The notes beneath the pieces were generated by a model that made no database searches, was not told where the DNA came from, and saw only the letters and a program-made list of their open reading frames with translations. 15,000 nt of DNA, taken from assembly GCA_037179515.1 (NCBI GenBank), contig JAXCGZ010010005.1, positions 20,001-35,000 on the forward strand, written 5' to 3'. Source of the DNA: Halocaridina rubra. Lineage: Eukaryota > Arthropoda > Malacostraca > Decapoda > Atyidae. Positions 14,936 to 15,000 of this stretch are shown in pieces; the stretch's first letter is position 1; each line of letters starts with the position of its first letter. The position numbers were made by a program, and so were the translations under genes.

Positions 14936-15000
14936 TTTTTATACATAATCATAACTGATGATTTGTTTTCCATGATATGAGAAATACATTTTATGAATAC

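Overview
The window looks like intergenic or intronic DNA from a large, repeat-rich arthropod genome, most likely a decapod crustacean and plausibly a penaeid shrimp. The grounds are an AT-rich background, very long (AG)n, (CT)n and (AT)n microsatellites every 1-3 kb, tRNA-derived SINEs, and two fragmentary non-LTR retrotransposons. The organism call is inference. I found no host protein-coding gene, intact tRNA, rRNA, CRISPR array or bacterial-type operon.

Layout. 1-1113: unassigned AT-rich DNA with one (AC)n(AG)n tract. 1114-1298: an old SINE copy (family A). 1300-2355: unassigned. 2356-3080: an (AT)n tract abutting 2.2 tandem copies of a 275-bp unit; each full copy holds a minus-strand tRNA-like Pol III promoter. 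3284-3776: an (AG)n and a (CT)n tract. 3777-6115: a 5'-truncated LINE with reverse transcriptase, RNase H and a cysteine/histidine tail, open except for one in-frame TGA. 6116-6459: CT/TCTA-rich sequence and then (AG)n. 6575-6650: a possible third tRNA-like relic. 6900-7100: a minus-strand family-A SINE with a perfect 16-bp target-site duplication (TSD). 7394-7516: a scrap of LINE endonuclease. 8165-8234: a dispersed piece of the 275-bp unit. 9125-9437: a 313-bp (AT)n tract. 10417-13521: a second, heavily decayed LINE (endonuclease and RT, Jockey/CR1-like), interrupted by a family-A SINE at 12880-13077 with a perfect 19-bp TSD. 14024-14156: (AG)n. 14597-14935: a compound ATAC/AC/GC/AC/AT tract.

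How the parts relate. The LINEs would supply the enzyme for SINE retroposition, and the two perfect TSDs show that this machinery acted here. The nesting gives an order: the Jockey/CR1-like LINE inserted first, then the SINE entered it. The RT-RNase H element is far less decayed and so is probably the younger LINE. I see no new multi-gene system. The most original observations are the tandem tRNA-like units with a conserved downstream T4, the RT-RNase H LINE lying between same-strand CT tracts, and the SINE family whose head diverges more than its hairpin-bearing tail.
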